Source: Microbispora sp. H11081 (GTDB taxonomy: Bacteria > Actinomycetota > Actinomycetes > Streptosporangiales > Streptosporangiaceae). From it: DNA of 64,000 nucleotides. Both the position numbers and the translations under genes were made by a program. The notes under the pieces are model-generated. The model worked only from the letters and a program-made list of their open reading frames with translations. It made no database searches and was not told where the DNA came from. Shown here piece by piece: positions 1 to 7,637 of the stretch (the stretch's first letter is position 1; every line of letters starts with the position of its first letter). The DNA lies in the NCBI RefSeq assembly GCF_012999535.1, contig NZ_JABBWV010000013.1, positions 1 through 64,000 of the forward strand, written 5' to 3'.

Positions 1-31
1 GTCGTCAGCGTTGTCGTCAACGCGAATCAAG

Positions 32-63
32 AACGCCCCGGAGCGTGATCGCTCGGGGCGTTT
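32..63 (-). terminator. Terminator of the tRNA Glu-Asp-Phe operon
   Basis: A near-perfect GC-rich inverted repeat (arms of 13-14 bases with one bulge and a 4-base loop) lies 18 bases downstream of tRNA-Phe. Read on the minus strand it is followed by a short T-containing tail. It is the obvious end of the leftward tRNA transcript. Confidence 0.7.
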
Positions 64-80
64 GGGCTGTTCAGAGAGTG

Positions 81-154
81 TGGTCAGGGGCAGGGTCGAA
101 CTGCCGACCTTCCGCTTTTCAGGCGGACGCTCGTACCAACTGAGCTACCTGACC
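81..154 (-). tRNA. tRNA-Phe (GAA)
   Basis: Read on the minus strand, the acceptor arms GGTCAGG and CCTGACC pair fully. The anticodon stem TCCGC/GCGGA closes a CTGAAAA loop with anticodon GAA. The T-loop TTCGACC-type sequence is present. No separate 3' CCA is encoded. It is the last gene of a three-tRNA operon. Confidence 0.93.
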
Positions 155-174
155 TCGGCTGCTGCCGCTGTGCG

Positions 175-249
175 CGGTCCTGACGGGACTTGAACCCGCG
201 ACCTCCACCTTGACAGGGTGGCGAGCACTCCAAACTGCTCTACAGGACC
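175..249 (-). tRNA. tRNA-Asp (GTC)
   Basis: On the minus strand, acceptor arms GGTCCTG and CAGGACC pair. The anticodon stem CCACC/GGTGG encloses CTGTCAA, giving anticodon GTC. A normal GGTTCAAGTCC T-arm follows. It lies between tRNA-Glu and tRNA-Phe, a common actinobacterial arrangement. Confidence 0.93.
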
Positions 250-359
250 TTTATGTCCGGGGAGCTTTTCGCTTCCCCGTGTTGTTCGGCTCGCCTAGCT
301 TACCAGGTTCCGGGAGGTCTTCGACCTTCCGTCATCCGGTGCGCTCGACGCGCCCCACG

Positions 360-432
360 TGCCCCCAACGGGATTCGAACCCGTGCCGCCGCCTTGAAAG
401 GGCGGTGTCCTAGGCCGCTAGACGATGGGGGC
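360..432 (-). tRNA. tRNA-Glu (TTC)
   Basis: On the minus strand, acceptor arms GCCCCCA and TGGGGGC pair. The anticodon stem CCGCC/GGCGG encloses CTTTCAA, giving anticodon TTC. It is the first gene of the Glu-Asp-Phe operon. Its 5' end abuts the stop codon of the upstream metallophosphoesterase gene. Confidence 0.94.
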
Positions 433-2064
433 TCAAGGCTTTCGCCCTGTTCCGTGACGCCTTCCGTCGGAGACCTCTGAAGCATAGGGGACGTTTGCCC
501 CTGATGCCAAAGCGACCGGCGACGGCGAGCCGCTGCCTGTTGCCGTCGGCGACGGCGCCAGTGGCGACTCGGGGAAAATTGTACGACCAGGGTCGGGCTC
601 GATATGACGCTGGCACTGGATCCACTGCTCACCGAGGCCTCCGACGGTGATGTCGTCCCAGGCCTCCAGGCGGTGGCTGCTCTTGCCGAAGTAGAGCACC
701 GAGGCGGTCAGCGGGGTCGGCTCGTCGTGTTCCAGGCCGCGCAGGCCGGCTCCTCCGGTGGACCCCTGGATCATCAGCCGGGTGCCCGAGGGCATCATCT
801 CGGTGGACCGCGCGTGGACGTGCCCGCTGAGCACGAGCGGCACGTACCCGGACAGACCCCTGCCCACGGTCGGGTCGTGGACCGCCACGATGTCGGCGGC
901 GATCTTCTCCGGGGCCGAGGTGGACGTGCTCCGGGGCCAATCGCGCGGCGCCAGCTTGCCCGCGTTGACGCGGCCGAGGTCGAGGAGGCTCTTGCTCTGG
1001 TCGCCCTCCGCCTGGACGGACTTGTCCGGGGTGAACCTCGGGTCGCCGATGCCGTACACGGTGAGCCCCTTGACCGTGGCGGCGGCGCCGTCCAGCACTA
1101 CCGCGTTCTTCTGCTTCTCGACCGCCCGCTGGGTGGTCATGGAGTCGTGGTTGCCGCGCACGTAGACGTACGGGACGCCGAGCGAGCCGATCTCCTTGAC
1201 GTACTCGTTCTCGGCCTTGGTCCCGTGGTCGGCGATGTCGCCGGAGTCGATGATCATGTCGACCTTGAACTGATCCTTCAGTGACTTGATCACGTTCCAG
1301 CCCAGCGGGTTGATGTGCAGGTCGGAGACGTGCAGCACGCGGATGGTGTCCGGGTCCGGGTCGAAGATCGGCAGGTTGGACCCGGCCTCGTACAACTGGG
1401 ACACGTTGGTTACCAGCTTGGCGAGCTGGCCTCGATATTCGGAGAACTTCGTCACGATCGACTGGGCGCTGCCGACCAGGGACGGCACGCCCGTGAGCAG
1501 CCCGGTGTACCGGGGCTCGGCGATCGAGCGGGGATTGAACGTCAGCGCGGCGACGCCGCCGAGGGTGACGACCATCGCCAGCGAGCCTGCCGCGGTCCAG
1601 GCCGCCCGCGACAGCCGGCGGAAGGCGACCAGGCCGGTGAGGAACCCGGCGGCGACGGCGAACAGCACCGCCCGCAGGACGAGTGTCCGCAGCCCGGAGA
1701 TGACGTCGGCCTCGATGGTCGTCGGGAGTCTGTCGGCCCACCGGGGGTTCTTGAGTATCTCCTCCGCGGCCTCGGGGTGCACCGCCTCGATCGTCAGGTC
1801 GAGCCGCAACGGGCCGCTGTGGCTGTCGAAGCTGAGCGTGCCGAGGGGCCGTACGTCGATGACGGTCTCCCCGCCCCACGACGGAGCCAGGGACATCCCG
1901 ATGTCCGCGGGCCCGACCGGAGTGTCCACTTTCGCACCGAAGGCCAAACCGAGCCATCCGCCGACCACCGCCGCCAGCACGACCGCGAGCACACGGACGA
2001 GCACACGAGCGAACCGGCTGCCGACCATCCTGCGGGCAAGCGCCCGCAACCGCGAGTTCTCCAT
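433..2064 (-). CDS. Membrane-anchored metallophosphoesterase
   Basis: Calcineurin-like phosphoesterase of 543 residues. The N-terminus is basic and followed by a membrane segment near residues 20-45; a second hydrophobic segment (about 130-150) and a third (about 158-178) bracket an extracytoplasmic region. The catalytic domain has the metal-binding blocks SDLH (near 247), SGDIADHG (near 272), RGNHDS (near 305) and SGHVHAR (near 416), so two metal ions can be bound. This family hydrolyses phosphomonoesters or diesters; the substrate here is unknown. The C-terminal tail is low in complexity and runs into the tRNA promoter, ending one base before tRNA-Glu. The start at 2064 gives the basic leader expected before the first membrane helix. 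Confidence 0.85.
   Translation of the reverse strand: MENSRLRALARRMVGSRFARVLVRVLAVVLAAVVGGWLGLAFGAKVDTPVGPADIGMSLAPSWGGETVIDVRPLGTLSFDSHSGPLRLDLTIEAVHPEAAEEILKNPRWADRLPTTIEADVISGLRTLVLRAVLFAVAAGFLTGLVAFRRLSRAAWTAAGSLAMVVTLGGVAALTFNPRSIAEPRYTGLLTGVPSLVGSAQSIVTKFSEYRGQLAKLVTNVSQLYEAGSNLPIFDPDPDTIRVLHVSDLHINPLGWNVIKSLKDQFKVDMIIDSGDIADHGTKAENEYVKEIGSLGVPYVYVRGNHDSMTTQRAVEKQKNAVVLDGAAATVKGLTVYGIGDPRFTPDKSVQAEGDQSKSLLDLGRVNAGKLAPRDWPRSTSTSAPEKIAADIVAVHDPTVGRGLSGYVPLVLSGHVHARSTEMMPSGTRLMIQGSTGGAGLRGLEHDEPTPLTASVLYFGKSSHRLEAWDDITVGGLGEQWIQCQRHIEPDPGRTIFPESPLAPSPTATGSGSPSPVALASGANVPYASEVSDGRRHGTGRKP
481..510 (-). promoter_or_regulatory. Probable promoter of the tRNA operon
   Basis: On the minus strand a TTGGCA -35 box (505-510) and a TATGCT -10 box (481-486) are separated by 18 bases, about 50 bases before tRNA-Glu. 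It lies inside the 3' end of the metallophosphoesterase frame, so the last 25 or so codons overlap a promoter. Confidence 0.6.
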
Positions 2065-2300
2065 CCCCTCCTGACTACCCGAAGACGGAGCCTTTTTGGT
2101 TATCGGAACACGGTGTTCCGGTTACCGGGCGCCCGGCCGGCCCTCGATGCGCCCGCTCGTATCGGGCAGAAGCGTCACAAGGCGGACGGCGCGAGGCTGT
2201 CCAGTGCCTCGCCCGGAAAGAGCAGGACTCGTCGAAGGGGTTCGGGCCAGTGGCCGTACGGCGTTACCGCACCGCCACCTCGTGATGACACGATGAGCAT

Positions 2301-2642
2301 GTGATCGACGTCCCGCTGAAGAGGTTCGAGGAGCTCGTGGCCGAGGCGCTGGACACGATCCCCGCCAACCTGGCCAAGGTCATGGACAACGTGGTGGTCG
2401 TGGTGGTGGACGACCCGCCCGAGCCCGGCCTGCTCGGGCTCTACACGGGCATTCCGCTGACCGAGCGTGGTGAGTGGTACTCGGGGGTGCTTCCCGACCG
2501 GATCGAGATCTACCGGAACCCGACGCTGGAGATCTGCGAGACCGAGGCCGACGTGATCGAGGAGGTCCGCATCACCGTCGTCCACGAGATCGGCCACCAT
2601 TTCGGCATCGACGACGAGCGGTTGCACGAACTCGGCTGGTAA
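2301..2642 (+). CDS. Minimal zincin metallopeptidase-family protein
   Basis: A 113-residue protein with a C-terminal HEIGHHFGIDDERL motif, the extended zinc-binding signature of the bacterial minimal metallopeptidase family (formerly DUF1025). Two His of HEIGHH and a downstream acidic residue would bind zinc, and the Glu would be the catalytic base. Proteins of this family are small and cytosolic, and the biological substrate is not established. The start is a GTG because the nearby ATG codons are out of frame. It stands alone between a leftward phosphoesterase gene and an MFS gene. The length matches the family norm. Confidence 0.85.
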   Translation: MIDVPLKRFEELVAEALDTIPANLAKVMDNVVVVVVDDPPEPGLLGLYTGIPLTERGEWYSGVLPDRIEIYRNPTLEICETEADVIEEVRITVVHEIGHHFGIDDERLHELGW

Positions 2643-2764
2643 GGCCTTTCCCGGCTGGGTCCAGGCGTCGTCTCGCGTTCGCGGCCCGAGAAAGGGGACC
2701 GTCAGCGGCTTGCAAAAGTCACCTCCGCCAGGCACTGTAAGTGACATGTTGACCACGGACCGTC

Positions 2765-4117
2765 ATGATCAGTCGCGGCGACGGACCCCGGCGGACCCAG
2801 CCGGCGGAGCGACCTCTGCGTAGTGAGATGGCGGCCGCCAAGCCCGGCAGGCTGTCCGGCCGCCATCGGCGTCCTCCCCAGGTGCGGACCACCTACCGCG
2901 AGGTCGCCGCGATCCCCGAGTTCCGGGCCCTGTGGCTCGGACAGGGCATGTCGCTGCTCGGCGACCAACTCGCCCAGGTGGCGCTCGCGGTGCTGGTCTA
3001 CAGCCGGACCGCGTCGCCGCTGGCCACGGCCGCCGTCTACGCGCTGACCTACCTGCCGCCCATCCTCGGCGGCCCCTTGCTGGCCGGGCTAGCCGACCGG
3101 TACCCACGCCGGCGGGTCATGCTCTGGTGCGACGTGCTGCGCGCCCTGATGCTCGCCGTGATGGCCCTGCCCGCGACGCCGTTCCCGGTGCTGTGCGCAC
3201 TGGTCTTCTGCGTGGTCCTGCTCGGCGCGCCGTTCTCCGCCGCCCGCGCGGCGCTGCTGCCCGAGGTGCTCGACGGCGACCGGTACGTCGTGGGGTCGGC
3301 CCTGCAGAACGTGACCAACCAGGCCGTGCAGATGCTGGGGTTCGCCGCCGGAGGCGCGGCTATCGCCGTGCTGGGGCCGTACCGGGCGCTGGCGCTCGAC
3401 TGCGCGACGTTCCTCGGTTCCGCCCTGGTCATCGTCGCGGGGGTGCGGCACCGCCCGGCACCGGGGCGGGAGGACGGCCGCCCGTCCATGTGGCGGATGA
3501 CGCTGTCCGGCGCGCGTCTGGTGTTCGGCGAACGGCGGCTGCGCACACTCGTCCTGTTCGCCTGGCTGTGCGGGTTCTACGTGCTTCCCGAGGGCATCGC
3601 GGCGCCGTACGCGGCATCGCTCGACGACGGGAGGCTGCCCGTCCCCGTGGTCACGGGCCTGCTGATGGCGGCCATGCCGACGGGCACGGTCATCGGCGCG
3701 TTCTTCTTCGGGCGGTTCGTCACGCCGGCGGGGCGGCTGCGGGGCATGGGCTGGCTGGCCATGCTGACCTGCGCGCCGCTCGTGCTGTGCGTGCTCCGGC
3801 CGCCGCTGGAGTGCGTGATCGCGCTCTGGGTGCTGTCCGGAGTCGGCGGGGCCTACCAGCTCGCGGCGAACGCGGCCTTCGTACAGTGCGTCCCGGCTTC
3901 CGGGCGGGCCGCGGCGTTCGGGCTGGTGCAGTCGGGGCTGCTGGCCGCGCAGGGCGCCGGCATCCTCGTCGGGGGCGCCGTCGCCCAGCGGCTCGGCCCA
4001 GAGCCGGTGGTGTCGCTTGCTGGCGTGGCCGGGCTGTGCGCCGCCGCCGTGCTCAGCGTGCTCTGGACCGAATCGCGTAGGGAGATCATCGCCAAGGTCC
4101 GGGCCACCGCTGCCTGA
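2765..4117 (+). CDS. MFS transporter, EntS-like exporter subfamily
   Basis: A major facilitator protein of up to 450 residues with about 12 hydrophobic segments. A YREVAAIPEFRALWLGQ segment precedes TM1, and the loop after TM2 carries the GLADRYPRRRVM signature (G-x-x-x-D-R/K). This subgroup (MFS_3) includes the enterobactin exporter EntS and macrolide exporters, but nothing nearby indicates the cargo. The first 21 residues are polar and poorly conserved in type, so the ATG at 2828 (MAAAKPG) is an equally good start. It converges on the PspC gene with one base between the two stop codons, so the two share a termination region. Confidence 0.85.
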   Translation: MISRGDGPRRTQPAERPLRSEMAAAKPGRLSGRHRRPPQVRTTYREVAAIPEFRALWLGQGMSLLGDQLAQVALAVLVYSRTASPLATAAVYALTYLPPILGGPLLAGLADRYPRRRVMLWCDVLRALMLAVMALPATPFPVLCALVFCVVLLGAPFSAARAALLPEVLDGDRYVVGSALQNVTNQAVQMLGFAAGGAAIAVLGPYRALALDCATFLGSALVIVAGVRHRPAPGREDGRPSMWRMTLSGARLVFGERRLRTLVLFAWLCGFYVLPEGIAAPYAASLDDGRLPVPVVTGLLMAAMPTGTVIGAFFFGRFVTPAGRLRGMGWLAMLTCAPLVLCVLRPPLECVIALWVLSGVGGAYQLAANAAFVQCVPASGRAAAFGLVQSGLLAAQGAGILVGGAVAQRLGPEPVVSLAGVAGLCAAAVLSVLWTESRREIIAKVRATAA

Positions 4118-4118
4118 G

Positions 4119-4541
4119 TCAGGCCTGCGGACCCTGGTTCTGGGCGTCGCCGGTGGAGGACCGGCCGTACGGGTGCTGCTCGTAGCCGGGGGCGGTGGGG
4201 GCCGGCGGGGGGTAGGAGGCGTCGTTGGAACGGCCGCCCTGGTTCCAGCCCTGCTGGACGTTGTCCCACTTGGACTTGGCGTCCTGCCAGACGCGGCCGT
4301 CCTTGTTCTTGTCGATGAGGTCCTGGACGATCGAGGTGTTCTTGCCCTCCTCGGGGAGGAGGAGCCAGGCGACGGCGTAGATGCCGACGCCGAGGCCGCC
4401 GAAGAAGCTGGCGACGGCGAGCCCGAGGCGCAGGATGTTGGCGTCGATGCCGGTGTACTCGGAGATGCCCGAGCACACACCGGCGACGATCCTGCCGTTC
4501 CGAGTGCGGCGGAGCTGCTTGACCGAACCGTTGGTGTTCAT
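4119..4541 (-). CDS. PspC domain protein
   Basis: A 140-residue protein. Residues 5-65 form a PspC domain: the RRTRNGRIVAGVCSGISEY segment, then a hydrophobic stretch ending in YAVAWLLLPEEG. PspC proteins are small membrane proteins of envelope-stress systems. The C-terminal half is polar, rich in Pro, Gly, Asn and Gln, and probably disordered. Two in-frame ATG codons compete: the one at 4550 directly abuts GGAGGT, while the one at 4541 has the same Shine-Dalgarno at 9 bases, so 4541 is preferred. It is divergent from the acyl-CoA dehydrogenase gene. Confidence 0.85.
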   Translation of the reverse strand: MNTNGSVKQLRRTRNGRIVAGVCSGISEYTGIDANILRLGLAVASFFGGLGVGIYAVAWLLLPEEGKNTSIVQDLIDKNKDGRVWQDAKSKWDNVQQGWNQGGRSNDASYPPPAPTAPGYEQHPYGRSSTGDAQNQGPQA

Positions 4542-4635
4542 CTCGTTCATACCTCCACTGTGCCTTCGAGGGGGATGGACGCACATCGGGATTCCCCCTG
4601 GCCCTACCCCGAGGAACCCCGGATACCCTGACGGC

Positions 4636-5793
4636 ATGGACGACCTCCTCGAACTCGACGACCAGCTCGACCCCGAGCACCGCATGGTCAGGGACTCCGT
4701 CAGGGAACTCGTCTCCGGCGAGGTCCTCCCGTACGTCGGCGAGTGGTTCGAGCAGGGCACGTTCCCCGCACGCGAGCTCGCCCCTGCCCTGGGCTCGCTC
4801 GGCCTGCTCGGCATGCACCTGGAGGGGTACGGCTGCGCCGGGCTCGACGCGGTCTCGTACGGCGTGGCCTGCCGGGAGCTCGAGGCGGGCGACTCGGGGC
4901 TGCGGTCGTTCGTGTCCGTTCAGGGATCGCTGGCGATGTTCCCGATCTGGAAGTACGGCTCGGACGAGCAGAAAGAGGAGTGGCTGCCCAGGCTGGCCTC
5001 GGGTGAGGCCATCGGCTGCTTCGGCCTGACCGAGCCCGACCACGGGTCCGACCCCTCGGGCATGCGCACCACCGCCAAGCAGGACCCGTCCGGCGACTGG
5101 ATCCTGAACGGCGCCAAGATGTGGATCACCAACGGTTCGATCGCCGACGTGGCCGTCGTGTGGGCACAGACCGACGAGGGCATCCGCGGTTTCGTCGTCC
5201 CGACCGCCACCCCCGGGTTCACCGCCCCTGAGATCCACCGGAAGCTGTCCCTGAGGGCCTCGGTGACGTCGTCGCTCTACTTCGACGACGTACGGCTGCC
5301 GGCCTCCGCGGTCCTGCCGGGCGTCGTGGGCCTGAAGGGCCCGCTGTCGTGCCTCACCGAAGCGCGGTTCGGCATCCTGTGGGGGGTCGTCGGAGCGGGC
5401 CGCGCCTGCCTGGAGGCGGCCGTGGACTACGCGACCACCCGCGTGCAGTTCGGCAAGCCGATCGGCGGCTTCCAGCTCACGCAGGAGAAACTGGCCTGGA
5501 TGGCGGTCGCCCTCGGCCAGGCCGGGCTCACCGCCCTCCACCTCGGCCGGCTCAAGGACGCCGGGAAGCTGAAGCCCACCCAGGTCAGCTTCGGCAAGCT
5601 CGCCAACGTCCGGGCCGCGCTGGACATCGCCCGCCAGGCGCGTACGGTGCTCGGGGCCAACGGCGTCACGCTGGAGTATCCCGTCATCAGGCACATGACC
5701 AACCTGGAGTCCGTGCTCACGTACGAGGGCACCCAGGAAGTGCACCTGCTGACGCTGGGCAAGGCGCTCACGGGCCTCGACGCCTTCCGCTGA
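4636..5793 (+). CDS. gcdH: Acyl-CoA dehydrogenase, glutaryl-CoA dehydrogenase type
   Basis: An FAD-dependent acyl-CoA dehydrogenase of 385 residues, the normal family length. It contains CFGLTEPDHGSDPS (FAD/substrate loop) near residue 133, the WITNG strand of the middle domain and a C-terminal TYEGTQEVH motif in which the Glu is the expected catalytic base. This combination and the ITGLDAF-like tail resemble glutaryl-CoA dehydrogenase, which converts glutaryl-CoA to crotonyl-CoA and CO2 in lysine and tryptophan breakdown. A broader medium-chain role cannot be excluded. The ATG at 4636 fits the family N-terminus. No partner gene is adjacent. Confidence 0.8.
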   Translation: MDDLLELDDQLDPEHRMVRDSVRELVSGEVLPYVGEWFEQGTFPARELAPALGSLGLLGMHLEGYGCAGLDAVSYGVACRELEAGDSGLRSFVSVQGSLAMFPIWKYGSDEQKEEWLPRLASGEAIGCFGLTEPDHGSDPSGMRTTAKQDPSGDWILNGAKMWITNGSIADVAVVWAQTDEGIRGFVVPTATPGFTAPEIHRKLSLRASVTSSLYFDDVRLPASAVLPGVVGLKGPLSCLTEARFGILWGVVGAGRACLEAAVDYATTRVQFGKPIGGFQLTQEKLAWMAVALGQAGLTALHLGRLKDAGKLKPTQVSFGKLANVRAALDIARQARTVLGANGVTLEYPVIRHMTNLESVLTYEGTQEVHLLTLGKALTGLDAFR

Positions 5794-5924
5794 CGCGCCC
5801 CTGGCCACGTGGGCGGGGCGATCAGGGACAATGTCGTCGCCGAAGACGCGGTACTCTCTGTACCCTGCATTGTGGGGAGTGTTCTGGGGATCACCCGCTG
5901 TGGGGACCCGAGGACCACGACCAA

Positions 5925-5996
5925 GGGGTGCTAGCTCAATGGCAGAGCTGCGGACTTTTAATCCGTCGGTTCAGGGTTCGAGTCCCTGGCGCCCCA
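5925..5996 (+). tRNA. tRNA-Lys (TTT), integration target
   Basis: Acceptor arms GGGGTGC and GCGCCCC pair. The anticodon stem GCGGA/TCCGT encloses CTTTTAA, giving anticodon TTT. The gene is intact because the inserted element supplies an identical 3' part. From the anticodon loop to two bases past the discriminator, the sequence is repeated at 21903-21946. Confidence 0.95.
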
Positions 5997-5998
5997 CC
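5955..5998 (+). repeat. attL: 44-bp att core in tRNA-Lys
   Basis: Forty-four bases, from the anticodon loop through the tRNA 3' end plus CC, are repeated without mismatch at 21903-21946 in the same orientation. The flanking bases differ at both ends. This is the usual core of tyrosine-recombinase integration into a tRNA 3' end. Confidence 0.92.
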
Positions 5999-6048
5999 CT
6001 CAACGAGCTGGGCAGACTCCCGAATCGTGATCGTTCGGAAGCCTGCCC

Positions 6049-6067
6049 GGTTGCATTTCTGGTTGCA
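6049..6067 (+). repeat. Left pair of GGTTGCA repeats (possible integrase arm sites)
   Basis: GGTTGCA occurs at 6049 and 6061, 12 bases apart, 51 bases inside attL. An equivalent pair with the same 12-base period and orientation lies at 21799 and 21811 near attR. Paired direct repeats on both sides of a core are typical of arm-type integrase sites; the binding role is inferred. Confidence 0.5.
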
Positions 6068-6084
6068 GTTGTGCAGTCGCCGGT

Positions 6085-7443
6085 TCACTCGTCCCACAGC
6101 GCCCGGCCCATCCGCGCCATGGCGTCGCCGGCCAGGTTCTCGGTGACGTGGGTGTAGCGCTTCGTCGTGGTGAGCTGGGAGTGGCCGAGGATCACCTGAA
6201 CGACCCGCATGTCTATCCCCTGCTCCAGGAGCAGCGTGGCCGCCGTGTGCCGGGCGTCGTGGACCCTGGCGTCCTTCTCGACCTCGGCCAGGCGGAGCAG
6301 TTCCTTCCACTCCTCCCAGTCCTGCCGCGAGTCGATCGGGCTGCCGTCCGGCTCGCACCAGACGAGGTCCCGGTCCTGCCACCTCTCCCCCGCCGCCGCG
6401 CGTTCGGCCTCCTGGGCTTCACGGTGCAGCTTGAGGAGCGGGATCAACGGCGGAGGAAGCGGGACGACTCGCCTGCTCTTGCCTTTGGGCTTCACGAAGG
6501 TCCATCCGCCGACGCGCTGGGGGCATGACGGCGCGTGCTTGGTGCAGCCGGGTTCGCAGAACTTCGGACACTTGCCGCCGTGCCGGTCGCACGAGGCCGG
6601 ACACCGCTGCTTGACGCAGGTGTGCCGCCGTCCGGACGTCCGCTTCGCCTTGGGGCAGTCGGCCGGGCACGGGTACCGGTGGAGGGCGGCCCCGCAGGCA
6701 TGCGGATCTGCGCAGCCGTGCCGGTAACGCTGGTGCTTGATCTGCCAGAAGATCCGAAGCTGCCCGCGCTTTAGGTCCACGTACTTCCACCGCAGGCCGA
6801 GCGCCTCACATTGCCGAAGACCGAGCGCGAGAGCCACCGACCAGCGCGTCCCGTTCCGGCGATCCTTGGCGACGTCGAGGATGTCGCGCGCCTCGTCCTC
6901 CGACAGCGGCTCTATCTCGACCTCCTCCCCGGTCGGTGCGTCGATCAACCCGCAGACGTTCCGGGCGACGATCTCCCGCCGTACGGCGAGCTTGATCGCG
7001 CGCGACAGGATGCGGTGGATTTGCAAGATCGTGTTCGGCCGGAGGTCCTGCTTGTTCAGCCAGCCGTAGAAGGCGTCCAGGTGTTCCGGCCGGAGCCGGT
7101 CGAGCCGGTGAGCACCGAGCCGAGGAATGATCCAGTGCTCGACCTTCGGTCGGTAGGTGCTGACGAGGGTGGACTGACTTACGTTCAACGGGGCGATCTC
7201 GTCGAGGTAGACCCGCATCCACTCCTTGACCGTCGGCACCTTGCCCGGCTTGTCGATCTTCCCCGAGTCGCGCGCCTTCTCCAGCTCTTGAACCTTGCGG
7301 GTGACCTCCGCTTCGGTCTTGCCAATACGGTGACGGCGATCGGGCGTGCCGTCGTCCTTGACGCCCATCGTGACCCAGCCGTGCCACTTGCCGTCCTTGC
7401 CGAAATAAATTGAGGACCGGCCGTTGGGCTTCCGAGACATCAC
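6085..7443 (-). CDS. int: Tyrosine recombinase (AICE integrase)
   Basis: A 452-residue site-specific recombinase expected to catalyse attP x attB recombination at tRNA-Lys. The N-terminal half contains an arm-binding and a core-binding SAM-like domain (about 70-170). Catalytic residues are visible: Arg in [11 protein letters not shown] (near 209), Lys in KPKGKSRR (near 320), HDARHT (near 392), GHSQ (near 415) and the nucleophile Tyr in KRYTHV (near 428). Between Arg and Lys lies an unusual insert, residues about 240-310, with 11 Cys and several His, resembling zinc knuckles. The gene overlaps the excisionase by 4 bases (GTG start) or 1 base (ATG at 7440), so the two are translationally coupled. 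Confidence 0.95.
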   Translation of the reverse strand: MMSRKPNGRSSIYFGKDGKWHGWVTMGVKDDGTPDRRHRIGKTEAEVTRKVQELEKARDSGKIDKPGKVPTVKEWMRVYLDEIAPLNVSQSTLVSTYRPKVEHWIIPRLGAHRLDRLRPEHLDAFYGWLNKQDLRPNTILQIHRILSRAIKLAVRREIVARNVCGLIDAPTGEEVEIEPLSEDEARDILDVAKDRRNGTRWSVALALGLRQCEALGLRWKYVDLKRGQLRIFWQIKHQRYRHGCADPHACGAALHRYPCPADCPKAKRTSGRRHTCVKQRCPASCDRHGGKCPKFCEPGCTKHAPSCPQRVGGWTFVKPKGKSRRVVPLPPPLIPLLKLHREAQEAERAAAGERWQDRDLVWCEPDGSPIDSRQDWEEWKELLRLAEVEKDARVHDARHTAATLLLEQGIDMRVVQVILGHSQLTTTKRYTHVTENLAGDAMARMGRALWDE

Positions 7444-7637
7444 GCCGCCCTTTCCGGCGTCGAGCCCACTTCGAGCGCCCGCGCGAACTCCTGAAGAGCG
7501 TCAGCAGGCACCAGCCGGTATCCCTCGTACTTCACCGAGCGAAGCTCACCGGTCTTGATCAGCCGGAAGACCGCCGTACGGCTCATGCCGAGGACGACCG
7601 CCGCGTCTTTGGGTCGGTAGAAGAGTCTGTCCATCAC
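7440..7637 (-). CDS. xis: Excisionase-like helix-turn-helix protein
   Basis: A 65-residue protein with a winged-helix/MerR-like DNA-binding fold: [22 protein letters not shown] is the helix-turn-helix, and [10 protein letters not shown] is the wing and last helix. Such proteins direct the integrase toward excision. It sits between rep and int with overlaps at both ends (GTGA), the order seen in pSAM2-family elements. GTG at 7637 or ATG at 7634 could be the start. Confidence 0.88.
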   Translation of the reverse strand: MMDRLFYRPKDAAVVLGMSRTAVFRLIKTGELRSVKYEGYRLVPADALQEFARALEVGSTPERAA

